A stretch of DNA of 24,567 nt from positions 1-24,567 of the forward strand of contig JBHIFB010000041.1 in NCBI GenBank assembly GCA_046760905.1, in the 5' to 3' direction. Origin of the DNA: JBHIFB01 sp046760905 (GTDB lineage Bacteria; Gemmatimonadota; CAZMKB01). The notes beneath the pieces are model-generated. The model had not been told where the DNA came from, did not search any database, and saw only the letters and a program-made list of their open reading frames with translations. This document shows, one piece after another, positions 17,401 through 24,567 of this stretch (position 1 is its first letter; each line of letters begins with the position of its first letter). The position numbers were made by a program, and so were the translations under genes.

Positions 17401-18728
17401 GTTCGTTGGAGCAGATATGCTCGAATTGCTCGACTCAGCGGATCAGGCAGAAGGAACGCCTTTATGCTTCCTCCACTGTTCCCAGGAGTCTTTTCGAACC
17501 AATCAATATAAGAGAACAGTGCGCATGGGCTCACCCCGACGATGCAGGGCTTGCACTCGAGAAGGCAACTGAACTGGTCGCCTTAGCCGTGAAACGGGCC
17601 GGGGCGTTGCAGTGTAGGGAAGTGTTCAGAGCCGATCTCTCTAACAAGGTTCTGGTCTGTGGTGTGGGAACGGAAGCTCTCACCTGCGCTGCCAGCCTCT
17701 CGAAAAAAGGCTTTGGAGTGAGCCTGCTCCCTGATACCGATGTTGAAGAAACAGACCTGGTAAAGAGGACATCCGAGCTCAGGGAGCTGGGCGTTACGGT
17801 TTTCGATTCGGGAAGAGTCGAGGAAGTAGAGGGAAACGGCGGGGATCTTCTGGTTCGCTTCTTTTCGGCGGGTGAAGAGAAGTCGATGAAAGTCGGCTCT
17901 GTCGTTCTTACGGGTAAAGAGGGTCCCGGACGTCTGCATCCGGTCGCGATGCCCCTGGACACCTCCCTGAAGGGTGTGTTCCGAAAGCCGGTTGGAGAAA
18001 TAGGAGATGATGATAAAACGCTAACCATGATTGGAATGGGGCTTTCAGCGAGGGTTGCTGCATATCTATCAGACGGAGTGGTGCGTTCATTTGGATACAG
18101 ACCGGTGATGGAACCGTTCTGGTGCCGGGGTTGCGGAAACTGTGCAGAGATTTGTGAATTCGGGGCATTCGAGATGGTTAATGATGATGGCTTCAGGCGC
18201 TCACAGATGTGGGAGCAACTCTGTCAGGGATGCGGTACGTGCGTCGCTTACTGTCCCACAGGCGCAATCCAGGCCGTACACACATCCACCAAGAGCCTAA
18301 ATTCCATGTTTGGGACTCGCGGTGACGGCAAATTCCCCGGCAGGGAACGAATAATAGTATTCGCATGCCATTGGTCGAATTATGCCGGCGTGGATTTCTA
18401 TAATATAGGGAAGTTTCAAATCCCACCCGAAGTGAGGGTCATCAGGGTGACATGCGCCGGTCGCCTTGAGGAATCAATGGTGATAAAAGCTTTCTCCTGT
18501 GGCGCAGCAGGCGTTGTTGTGATGGGGTGTGGGGAGGACATATGTCATTACCGGTTCGGAAACAGCAGGGGGATGGACCGGATGGAAAAGGCGAAAGAGC
18601 TTTTAAGGCTGCTGGGCGTTGGAGAGGAAAGGTTAATGATAACGAACATACCCGCCTGGGAAACAGGGAAATTCGAGAGCCTGATGAAGGGCTTCGTGAA
18701 AGAGGTCACCGAACACAGTAATGGATGA
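14496..18728 (+). CDS. Giant HdrA-GltD-HdrA-MvhD fusion, flavin/iron-sulfur oxidoreductase
   Basis: This 1410-residue cytoplasmic protein is built in blocks. HdrA-type FAD fold: GAGASG, 9-14. First half of the HdrA ferredoxin insert: Cys105/108/111/115. GltD/NfnB-type module, about 150-610: Cys155/159/194/198/202/206, second FAD site GSGPAG 248-253, pyridine-nucleotide fold GGGN 379-382. Second half of the insert: six Cys at 617-633. Remainder of the HdrA flavin domain: to about 880. HdrA N-terminal-type domain: 900-1040. Degenerate Rossmann segment: 1050-1200. Two [4Fe-4S] motifs: Cys1210-1220 and 1243-1253. MvhD-like tail: Cys1291/1320/1345/1350. The family suggests electron transfer between NAD(P)H, ferredoxin and a partner Hdr. 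The HdrA motifs DCSxC and Cx12Cx3CC are absent. ATG 14496 is chosen because the flavin motif follows at once; a TTG at 14436 is less likely. The end overlaps the next gene by 8 bases. Confidence 0.9.
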   Translation: MDKKALIIGAGASGLRAALDIAQSGIEVHLVERDSSIGGMLRGHWFTHPTGEDSYTLMIPTMLEAETHPNIRIHTLTELQDVQRSDDSFSVRLLKKPRYVDEERCTGCGQCVLACPVDIEEDGLHGRMKRKPIFVRDPLAVPLVYAIEKEDRAPCVQRCPVHLNVQGYIALIARGKYREAYNLIRERLPLPSVCGRVCFHPCEEECNRAKVDEPVAINLLKRFVCEYEGNDIEPVRFEADGEAVAIIGSGPAGLTAGYELARRGHKPTIFEALPVKGGMLRVGIPSYRLPREVLDREIRYIEESGVEIRTQVRLGVDTSIDELFDEGYKAIFLAIGGHKARKLNVEGETLGGVVDGIQFLREANLKGKYRMGREIIVIGGGNVALDCARVARRLGPGRVKVVCLESREEMPAHEWEIEHALQEGIELYPSLGPKRVLGNGKNVTGIETLDVKSVFDEMGRFNPSFHPGTESTIEGDMVILAIGQFPDLSFLTEADGIELTRRGTVKFDPENLTTSRPGVFTGGEVATGPSMAIEAIAMGRNAAISIDRYLRGETPGGEGWKAARDSRTEEGFAIPQDVKKAPREDPGQVPPEKRIKSFEEVEFGFTEEMARSEAERCLSCGVCSECMECQRACEVLGAIHHDQEKEEVRLDGVGAIVVAVGKRRVAVDAEISSAFLSKSGVVTDEEFDLNLSQWGPTGGMLIATGNGKRIKELAYIFGYTSVLEPEDEFDYRSTLSRIDAVMHKSPDLKLRLINPPHVLEKKLQNPQSEIDRITVHRGEVKDIKKKGTKLSIRKDDDDLTVDLVVLATVFESPESNEKLSRTLSVSIDESRNFISGGVGIETDTEGIYICGHAAGSTYIAEVISQGSAVASLVQERLSGSRKKRAAAVIPLTSGDYESERTAVFICECGGSTSEYLDVERLSREAGDLPNVVHSEVITYMCSKEGVRQAVEAIKRENVTRVVTASCSCCSLEQICSNCSTQRIRQKERLYASSTVPRSLFEPINIREQCAWAHPDDAGLALEKATELVALAVKRAGALQCREVFRADLSNKVLVCGVGTEALTCAASLSKKGFGVSLLPDTDVEETDLVKRTSELRELGVTVFDSGRVEEVEGNGGDLLVRFFSAGEEKSMKVGSVVLTGKEGPGRLHPVAMPLDTSLKGVFRKPVGEIGDDDKTLTMIGMGLSARVAAYLSDGVVRSFGYRPVMEPFWCRGCGNCAEICEFGAFEMVNDDGFRRSQMWEQLCQGCGTCVAYCPTGAIQAVHTSTKSLNSMFGTRGDGKFPGRERIIVFACHWSNYAGVDFYNIGKFQIPPEVRVIRVTCAGRLEESMVIKAFSCGAAGVVVMGCGEDICHYRFGNSRGMDRMEKAKELLRLLGVGEERLMITNIPAWETGKFESLMKGFVKEVTEHSNG

Positions 18729-19908
18729 CGAGAAGAAGCTGCTACAGGAATTCAAAACTTTCTACTGCCTCGATTGTGGAAAGTGTACGAGTGTCTGTCC
18801 TGTCTCGAGGTATGACGGTGAATTCTCGCCGAGGAGGATTGTTGAGAAAGCGGTCTACGAAGGATGGGACGAGCTTGTTCAGGATCCCATTACCTGGGAG
18901 TGCCTCACCTGTAATATGTGCAGTCTCCGATGTCCGGCAGATGTGCGTTTCATAGATTTCATGAGGAAACTCAGAATCTCGGCTCTACCGCAGGGTAACG
19001 AAGGTAGATGCACACATGGAGAGACGATACATTCATGGATAAGAGCAATGGCAGATAACTCCTGGGATCAAGACAGGCTGTCATTTCTATCGAAGGATGT
19101 GGACTTCACAGGCGAAGGGGAATATCTTTACTTCATGGGGTGCCTCCCCTATTACCAGTCTTACTTCGGTGATTGGGGACTGGAATTGCACGCTATAGCA
19201 AATAGCTCGATACGGCTGCTCAATGCGTTCGGCATTACACCGGCCGTGATGAAAGATGAGATATGCTGCGGCCATGATCTTCTCTGGGCCGGTGACACGG
19301 ATACATTTGAAAGGCTCCTGGAAAAGAACGTCGAGGCTATGAGGAGAACGAACGCCACGACGATCATTGTATCGTGTGCCGAATGTCTGAGGACACTTTC
19401 TATAGACTACCCGAAGTTCACGGATGAGTTCGGCTTCAAGGTCATGCATCTAGCACAGTTCTTGGAGGAAAAGCTCGATGCTGTTATAGAGAGGACCGCG
19501 GACGGTGGAAAACGGCAGGTGAAAGTTACATTTCACGATCCGTGCAGGATGTCAAAGCACATGAATATACTTGATGCCCCAAGGATAGTGCTCAACAGTG
19601 CAGGGGGGGTTGAGCTCGTCGAGATGTCTCACAGCGGAGTGCGGTCGATGTGCTGTGGAACGAGTCTGTGGATGAGTTGCGGGGAGGTTTCCAAGAAGAT
19701 CCAGCTCGAACGTCTGGGGGAAGCTTCCAATGCAGATGCAGGTTATCTCATAACGGCATGTCCAAAGTGTCAGATTCACCTTCGCTGCGCTCAGAGAGAG
19801 GCCCAGCTTCCGGCATACACCAGGGTACCAATGATAGATTTCGCATGCTTCATGGATAACAGGGTATCAGCTCCAGGAGAAATGCAGGTCACAGATGTTG
19901 GGACCTGA
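18721..19908 (+). CDS. HdrC-HdrB fusion (HdrD-like) iron-sulfur protein with two CCG domains
   Basis: This 395-residue protein combines an N-terminal HdrC part with an HdrB part. The HdrC part has two [4Fe-4S] motifs, Cys16/19/22/26 and Cys61/64/67/71. The HdrB part has two complete CCG motifs: Cys141, CC172-173, Cys199/202; and Cys255, CC301-302, Cys327/330. In methanogen HdrB each CCG motif binds an unusual noncubane [4Fe-4S] cluster where heterodisulfide is reduced. Both are intact here, so a disulfide-type or related catalytic site is likely; the substrate in a bacterium is unknown. HdrD, GlpC and LUD-type proteins share this layout, but the hdrA genes on both sides favour an Hdr role. 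ATG 18721 overlaps the previous gene by 8 bases. The HdrA gene follows after 51 bases. Confidence 0.9.
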   Translation: MDDEKKLLQEFKTFYCLDCGKCTSVCPVSRYDGEFSPRRIVEKAVYEGWDELVQDPITWECLTCNMCSLRCPADVRFIDFMRKLRISALPQGNEGRCTHGETIHSWIRAMADNSWDQDRLSFLSKDVDFTGEGEYLYFMGCLPYYQSYFGDWGLELHAIANSSIRLLNAFGITPAVMKDEICCGHDLLWAGDTDTFERLLEKNVEAMRRTNATTIIVSCAECLRTLSIDYPKFTDEFGFKVMHLAQFLEEKLDAVIERTADGGKRQVKVTFHDPCRMSKHMNILDAPRIVLNSAGGVELVEMSHSGVRSMCCGTSLWMSCGEVSKKIQLERLGEASNADAGYLITACPKCQIHLRCAQREAQLPAYTRVPMIDFACFMDNRVSAPGEMQVTDVGT

Positions 19909-19959
19909 CAAAGCGATGTGATGATCATCTTTCAGTAGTGCAAATCGGAGGTAACAGAA

Positions 19960-22407
19960 ATGGACACCGGAATCGGGGAAGAAGTGAGGGTCGGGGTGTT
20001 CGTCTGCGCCTGCGGTGGAAACATCAGCAAGGTAATAGATGTAAATGCCGTCGCGGATTACGCCAGAACCCTCGATGGAGTGGTTGCGGTTTACAATAAC
20101 CTTTACTCATGCTCTGATCCAGGACAGCGTCACATCCAGGAGAAGATAGACGAGAACAAGATGAACCGGCTCGTGATTGCAGCTTGCAGCCCAAAGCTTC
20201 ATGAACCGACGTTCAGGGCGGCCGCACAGGCCGTTGGCCTCAATCCCTACCTGGTGGAGATGGCGAATATCCGTGAGCACGGGAGCTGGGTGCATCAGAA
20301 CGAACCGGAGGCCGCCACGGAGAAGGCAAAAGATGCAGTGAGGATTGCCGTTGCGAAAGCGCATTTCCTCACCGCCCAGAAGGAGCTCGAAGTACCGATC
20401 GAGAAAAGCGCCCTGGTCATCGGCGGTGGGATATCTGGGATACAGGCCTCCCTCGATCTCGCTGAGACCGGCTACAAGGTCTATCTTGTTGAAAAGGAAC
20501 CGTCCATCGGCGGTATAATGGCCCAACTCGACAAGACATTTCCCACGATGGACTGCTCTATATGAATACTCGGGCCTAAGATGATGGATGTCGGTCGACA
20601 TCCCAACATAGAGCTTCTGACACTATCCGAAGTCGAAGAGATAAGCGGCTACGTCGGCAACTTCAACGTGCGCGTTAGGAAGAAGGCGAAGTACGTCGAT
20701 GAGAAAGAATGCACCGCCTGTGGTGACTGCGTTGGAGTTTGTCCCGTTTACTCTCCAAATGAGTACGAGATAGGACTGAATACCAGACGCGCCATTTACA
20801 TTCCTTTTCCACAGGCAGTTCCGTCATCTTACGTTGTAAACATGGACGAATGTCTTGGTAATAATCCCATCGCCTGCGGGAAGTGTATTGAGGCTTGCGA
20901 GAAGAAATGTATAGACTTCGACATGCAGGATGAAATACTTGATCTTCACATAGGCACGATCATCGTTGCAACCGGAATGAACGTGTATAACCCGGAGGAG
21001 CTGGACGAATACGGTTACACCAGGTACGAGAACGTCGTGACGAGCCTGGAAATGGAGAGGCTGCTCAATGCCGGGGGGCCCACAGGTGGCCACCTCATCC
21101 GTCCCGGTGACAGTAAGGAGCCGAAACGCATAGGGTTCGTTCTCTGCGTGGGATCAAGGTCAGAGAACAGGGGCAATCCCTACTGCTCGAATGTCTGTTG
21201 TATGAATACTGTGAAGGATTCTCTCCTTATAAAAGAGCATGACCCCGAGGCTGAGATATTCGTTTTCTATCAGGACATCAGGGCTTTTGGTAAAGGCTTC
21301 GAGGATCTTTATAAAAGGAGCAAGAACGAAGGCGTGAGGTACATCAGGGGCTTGCCGGGTGATATAGCCGAAGACGGGGAAACAAAGAACCTCCGCGTTT
21401 CGGTGGAGAATACATTGATGAACAGGCTCGAGAGCTATGAGCTCGACATGGTAGTCCTCTCCATTGGCCTCGTTCCTCGTGGTGATGGTGATAGAGATGG
21501 AGACTCGCTCCAGAAGATACTTCCCCTTTCGAAGACTTCGGATGGTTTCTACCTCGAATCGCATCCAAAGCTGAAGCCGGTTGATGCACCGACGCAGGGT
21601 GTTTATTTCGCGGGCTGTGCCGAGAGTCCAAAAGACGTGAAGGACTCGGTGACACAGGCGAGTGCAGCAGCAGCGAGAGCTGGAATACTCATGGCGAAGG
21701 GTAAGATCACGGTCGAGGCCATAACCGCCATAGTAGACGAAGCCAAGTGCACGAGCTGTGGAGTGTGCGCCAAAGTGTGTCCGTTTGGTGCGATCAAAGT
21801 GGATGTCAAGGCGAAGACACCCGCAGTGGTCATCGAGGCAGCCTGTCTCGGCTGCGGTACCTGTGCGGCGGAATGCAAATTTGGTGCGATAACGCAGAAG
21901 CATTTCACCGATGATCAGTTGAGGGCTCAGGTCGATGCGGCAACCGACATCCGTCCGGAGGAGAACATCCTCGCTTTCTGCTGTAACTGGTGTTCATATG
22001 CTGGTGCAGACACGGCCGGGACCGGCAGGATGCAGTATCCCGCGAATATCAGGATAATAAGGACCATGTGCAGCGGGAGGGTTGATGAGGAATTCGTCTG
22101 GAGGGGTTTCGAGAGGGGAGCCCCGATCGTATGGGTTACGGGGTGTCACATCGGGGACTGCCACTACATCGATGCCAACCACTGGACCCAGAAGAGGGTG
22201 GAGAAAATCCGCAAGAAGATGGAAAAGATCGGTCTTCGCCCTGAGAGACTTCAACTGGACTGGATAAGCGCTGCCGAGGGGAATGTCTTCGCGCGGAGAG
22301 TAAAAGAACTTCAGGATGTTCTTAAAAGCGTAAGCGCCGATGAAATAGAAGAGACGAAAAAGATCCTGAAAGAACAGAAGGACAGGAAGAAAAAAGCCAA
22401 GAAGTAA
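19960..22407 (+). CDS. hdrA: Selenocysteine-containing HdrA fused to MvhD (UGA at 20563 read as Sec)
   Basis: Reading the TGA at 20563-20565 as selenocysteine gives one 815-residue protein with Sec202. The order is: HdrA N-terminal domain (10-140, VFVCACGGN); FAD domain (GGGISG 155-160); the HdrA motif DCSI-Sec-ILGPKM (198-208), where most relatives have Cys; inserted ferredoxin domain (Cys251/254/257/261 and Cys298/306/309/313); the Cx12Cx3CC motif (Cys396/409/413/414), which binds a special cluster in HdrA; two C-terminal [4Fe-4S] motifs (597-607, 629-639); an MvhD tail (Cys674/675/678/704/729/734); and a Lys-rich end. HdrA holds the bifurcating FAD, and MvhD links it to an electron donor. 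A strong GGAGGT (19947-19952) precedes ATG 19960. The downstream ATGATG at 20581 has no ribosome site, which argues against two genes. Confidence 0.92.
20563..20603 (+). promoter_or_regulatory. UGA selenocysteine codon and bacterial SECIS hairpin
   Basis: The UGA (20563-20565) is followed after 20 bases by a perfect 7-bp stem, GGATGTC (20586-20592) / GACATCC (20597-20603), capped by the loop GGTC. In E. coli fdhF the SelB-binding apical loop also contains GGUC. Here the first loop base lies 28 bases after the UGA, inside the range accepted for bacterial SECIS elements. The stem is in the coding sequence, as required in bacteria, while archaeal SECIS elements sit in untranslated regions. Confidence 0.88.
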
Positions 22408-22426
22408 GCGCACTCCTGGGGCTTTC

Positions 22427-24388
22427 GTGAAAAAGACCGGTAAAAAGAAAGTGCTCTTCTTGAGCAAGGCTGGGGCGGAGTCATCCTGGCTGGAGAAGTC
22501 TCTCAAGAGGGGATTCACAATCCATACATGCCACGTGAAAAGGGATGCCCTCAGGAGCTTGAACGAATATCCCCCGGATATCTGTATAGTCGATCTCCAC
22601 ATACCGAGAATCGATCCCTTTAAGCTTCTCACCGACCTGAGAGATATGCATCCGATGGTTGGACTGGTGGCCCTCTACCGGAAAGATCAGAACGAGATCG
22701 CCGAGCGAGCTCTTCGCTGTGGTGTCGATGCCTGCGTTTCGGTTCCCATATCCGAGGGAGAATTCAGGCTCCTCATCACGAAGGTCCTTAACAAGGCTTC
22801 GGCAAGAGGTCAGGTCTCGGGGGAGGGGAAGAAGTCGACGGAAAGGGATGAGCTCCTCCGTTACATAGTCGATAACTCTCCGGTTGCTATCATCGCCACC
22901 GACGGGGAGGGGAACATCAGCTTCTACAGCAAGGGTTCGATTCCCATCTTCGGATACACGCTGAGGGAGATTCTCGGCAAGCCCATCTCACGTCTGCTTG
23001 CAAAGGGCGATGAGGAGATGCACAGGATACTTAAAATACTCGCTGAAAAGGGAAGGCTCAGGGCTTACGGAGTGGATTTTCTTAGGAAGGATGGTAAGCG
23101 AATAATCGGCATCCTTTCCGGATCAAGGGTCAGGGTGCAGCGGCGGAAACTTCTCCAGCACGTCTTAATCATGAAGGAAATAACAGGCAGTATTAAACTC
23201 GAACAGGAGATTTATGAGAGTAAGATAGAACTGGAATCGGTTTTCGATTCGATCGTTGACCCATTGGCCGTGATCAGGAGGGACTTCACAATCAGCCGGG
23301 CCAACCGAGCAACCGCCCGTCTGGTTGGAGTGGGAATCAAGGAGGTTGTTGGAAAGAAGTGTCACGAACTACTTCACCGCACCGGAGTCAGATGTAAGCC
23401 CTGTCCGGTGAGTATCACATACAGGACGGGGCAGTCATCTTTCGCGGAAATCGAGTCGAGGGAACTTGACGAGATCTTTCACGTTTACAGCTACCCCATT
23501 TTCGATTACAAGGGTGCACTCAAAAGCGTAATAGAACACAGGAGTATCGTGACCGAACAGAAACGGCTCGAACGGGAGAGGCACCGGCTGGAGCTGGAAC
23601 TCATGGAGAAGCATAAACTTTCATCGGTGGGTATGCTTGCCCAGGGGATAGCACACAATCTCAACACACCTCTCGGTGTCATAATGGGCCGGAGCGAACT
23701 CCTGAGGGACGACATGAATAAAGCCATGGAGAAAGCGGGAAGCTTGATAAAAGAGAGGGGGGATGAAGACGAAGTACGCATGGAAATAGAGAATTTCAGG
23801 GAGCAGAGCGACCACACGTTTGAAATCATACTGAAACAGGTTGAGAACATGTCTTCAATAATAAAGAACCTGATGGACATAGGCCGCCAGAGACAGGATT
23901 CCGAACGCAAGAAGCTCAATATCAATCACATACTCGAGCAGGAGCTGAGGTTTCTCGAGGCGGACATGTTCTTCAAGCACGAGGCTACCAAGGTGGTGGA
24001 GCTCGATCCTGGTATCCCGTACATCGAAGGAGTGTATTCAGATTTCAGCCAATCATTCACGAACATCATAAGAAATGCCATGGATGCCATGCACGGCCAA
24101 CCTGTTAAAGAGCTCAGAGTCAGGACATACCACGACGGGGATCTGATCTATGTTGAGATCCATGATACGGGGGAGGGGATAAAAAAGGAGCACATTCCTA
24201 AGATTTTCGATCCTTTCTTCACGACGAAGGATTTCGGCGAGGCGGTGGGTAAACCTGCTGGAGTCGGTCTCGGACTCCACAGCTGCTACCAGCTATTAAG
24301 CTCTTATGGCGTAAAATTTGATGTGAAGAGCAAACCGGGTGACACGACTTTCACCATCAAGATACCCATCCAGCGCCGCAAGAGGTGA
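22427..24388 (+). CDS. PAS sensor histidine kinase with degenerate N-terminal receiver
   Basis: This 653-residue protein has no membrane segment. Residues 7-122 resemble a receiver domain with Asp56 (IVDLHIP), but the N-terminal acidic pair is replaced by Ser-Lys and the conserved Lys by Val (VSVPIS), so phosphotransfer is doubtful. The first PAS domain spans about 143-255. A second PAS spans about 268-380, with Cys312 and Cys323/326 (CHELL..., then CKPCP), a pattern that may bind a metal or act as a thiol switch. A coiled stretch leads to the kinase core: His410 in GIAHNLNTPLG, N-box Asn550, DTGEG 580-584, FDPFFTTK and GVGLGL. The start is GTG at 22427, 19 bases after hdrA, with GGGG nearby, so it belongs to the operon. 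No response regulator is present. It probably senses redox state and controls this or a distant target. Confidence 0.88.
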   Translation: MKKTGKKKVLFLSKAGAESSWLEKSLKRGFTIHTCHVKRDALRSLNEYPPDICIVDLHIPRIDPFKLLTDLRDMHPMVGLVALYRKDQNEIAERALRCGVDACVSVPISEGEFRLLITKVLNKASARGQVSGEGKKSTERDELLRYIVDNSPVAIIATDGEGNISFYSKGSIPIFGYTLREILGKPISRLLAKGDEEMHRILKILAEKGRLRAYGVDFLRKDGKRIIGILSGSRVRVQRRKLLQHVLIMKEITGSIKLEQEIYESKIELESVFDSIVDPLAVIRRDFTISRANRATARLVGVGIKEVVGKKCHELLHRTGVRCKPCPVSITYRTGQSSFAEIESRELDEIFHVYSYPIFDYKGALKSVIEHRSIVTEQKRLERERHRLELELMEKHKLSSVGMLAQGIAHNLNTPLGVIMGRSELLRDDMNKAMEKAGSLIKERGDEDEVRMEIENFREQSDHTFEIILKQVENMSSIIKNLMDIGRQRQDSERKKLNINHILEQELRFLEADMFFKHEATKVVELDPGIPYIEGVYSDFSQSFTNIIRNAMDAMHGQPVKELRVRTYHDGDLIYVEIHDTGEGIKKEHIPKIFDPFFTTKDFGEAVGKPAGVGLGLHSCYQLLSSYGVKFDVKSKPGDTTFTIKIPIQRRKR

Positions 24389-24567
24389 AAACAGGCTGAA
24401 CCGGGAATCAGGGCAGTGTTCCTTTTGTATCGACATGCGGATTGACCGGCTTCAGGGCTCCGAGTCCTTTCACTCGGGCGTTTCGCATTTACCCATCTAT
24501 GGTCTCGCAGGTGGGGAAGAAAGCTTGCCCCTTCCGCGCAAACTGCGCGCGGCTTTCCCCTTCCTGC
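24389..24567. other. Intergenic end of window with hairpins
   Basis: No gene is seen here. A 6-bp hairpin, CCGAGT (24460-24465) / ACTCGG (24472-24477), lacks a following T-run, so it is at best a weak terminator for the operon. At the edge a nested structure has outer GAAAGC (24519-24524) / GCTTTC (24552-24557) and inner CGCGC-AAACT-GCGCG (24535-24549). It may continue beyond the window. Confidence 0.4.

Noticed and set aside
20581..22407. A separate gene starting at ATGATG 20581 (an N-terminally truncated HdrA)
   Set aside because: There is no ribosome site before it, the protein would lack the FAD-binding half, and the in-frame UGA with a SECIS hairpin explains the split better.
24460..24477. 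Hairpin after the kinase gene as the operon terminator
   Set aside because: Only 6 bp, with no T-run after it; kept only as a note in the end-of-window feature.

Overview
The window reads as a piece of the chromosome of an anaerobic, selenocysteine-using bacterium. The case for Bacteria rather than Archaea is that the selenocysteine signal lies inside the coding region just after the UGA, and that the window also holds a class III pilin, a PGPGW membrane protein and Shine-Dalgarno-led genes. I cannot name a phylum from the sequence alone. No rRNA, tRNA or CRISPR array was seen.

Layout. (1) Positions 1-2314 hold no intact gene. There is a 15-bp inverted repeat at the left edge, a CT/GA-rich block with several compound hairpins (about 614-1264), and broken remnants of an IS3-type and an IS110-type transposase (1426-1999). 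(2) Positions 2315-7698, minus strand: a tight cyanophycin operon in the order cphB (cyanophycinase), cphA (cyanophycin synthetase), then an extra Mur-ligase-like protein, with a good sigma70-type promoter at 7773-7801. (3) Positions 8131-10732, plus strand: a small PGPGW membrane protein overlapping a membrane-anchored alkaline-phosphatase/sulfatase-fold protein with a long TPR tail. (4) Positions 10729-11243, minus strand: a lone type IV pilin/pseudopilin with a short upstream open frame. (5) Positions 11577-24388, plus strand: a thirteen-kilobase redox operon. It runs korD-korA-korB-korC (2-oxoacid:ferredoxin oxidoreductase), then a 1410-residue HdrA/GltD/MvhD fusion, an HdrC-HdrB fusion, a selenocysteine HdrA-MvhD protein, and a PAS sensor histidine kinase. 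Several of these genes overlap by a few bases.

How the genes may work together. Kor would oxidise a 2-oxoacid, probably 2-oxoglutarate, to its acyl-CoA and reduce ferredoxin. The Hdr-like proteins carry flavin sites, many [4Fe-4S] sites, the two CCG domains of HdrB, and a GltD-type module with a pyridine-nucleotide fold. That set suggests a soluble flavin-based bifurcating or confurcating complex exchanging electrons between ferredoxin, NAD(P)H and a disulfide or other acceptor. No hydrogenase or formate dehydrogenase is in the window. The kinase has a degenerate receiver and a Cys-containing PAS domain, so it may sense the redox state of this system. A hairpin plus U-tract about 100 bases before korD suggests transcription attenuation of the operon.

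The two most notable points are the in-frame UGA in hdrA, with a well-formed SECIS hairpin (stem GGATGTC/GACATCC, loop GGTC), and the giant fusion, in which a GltD module sits inside the ferredoxin insert of an HdrA that has lost its HdrA-specific cluster ligands.
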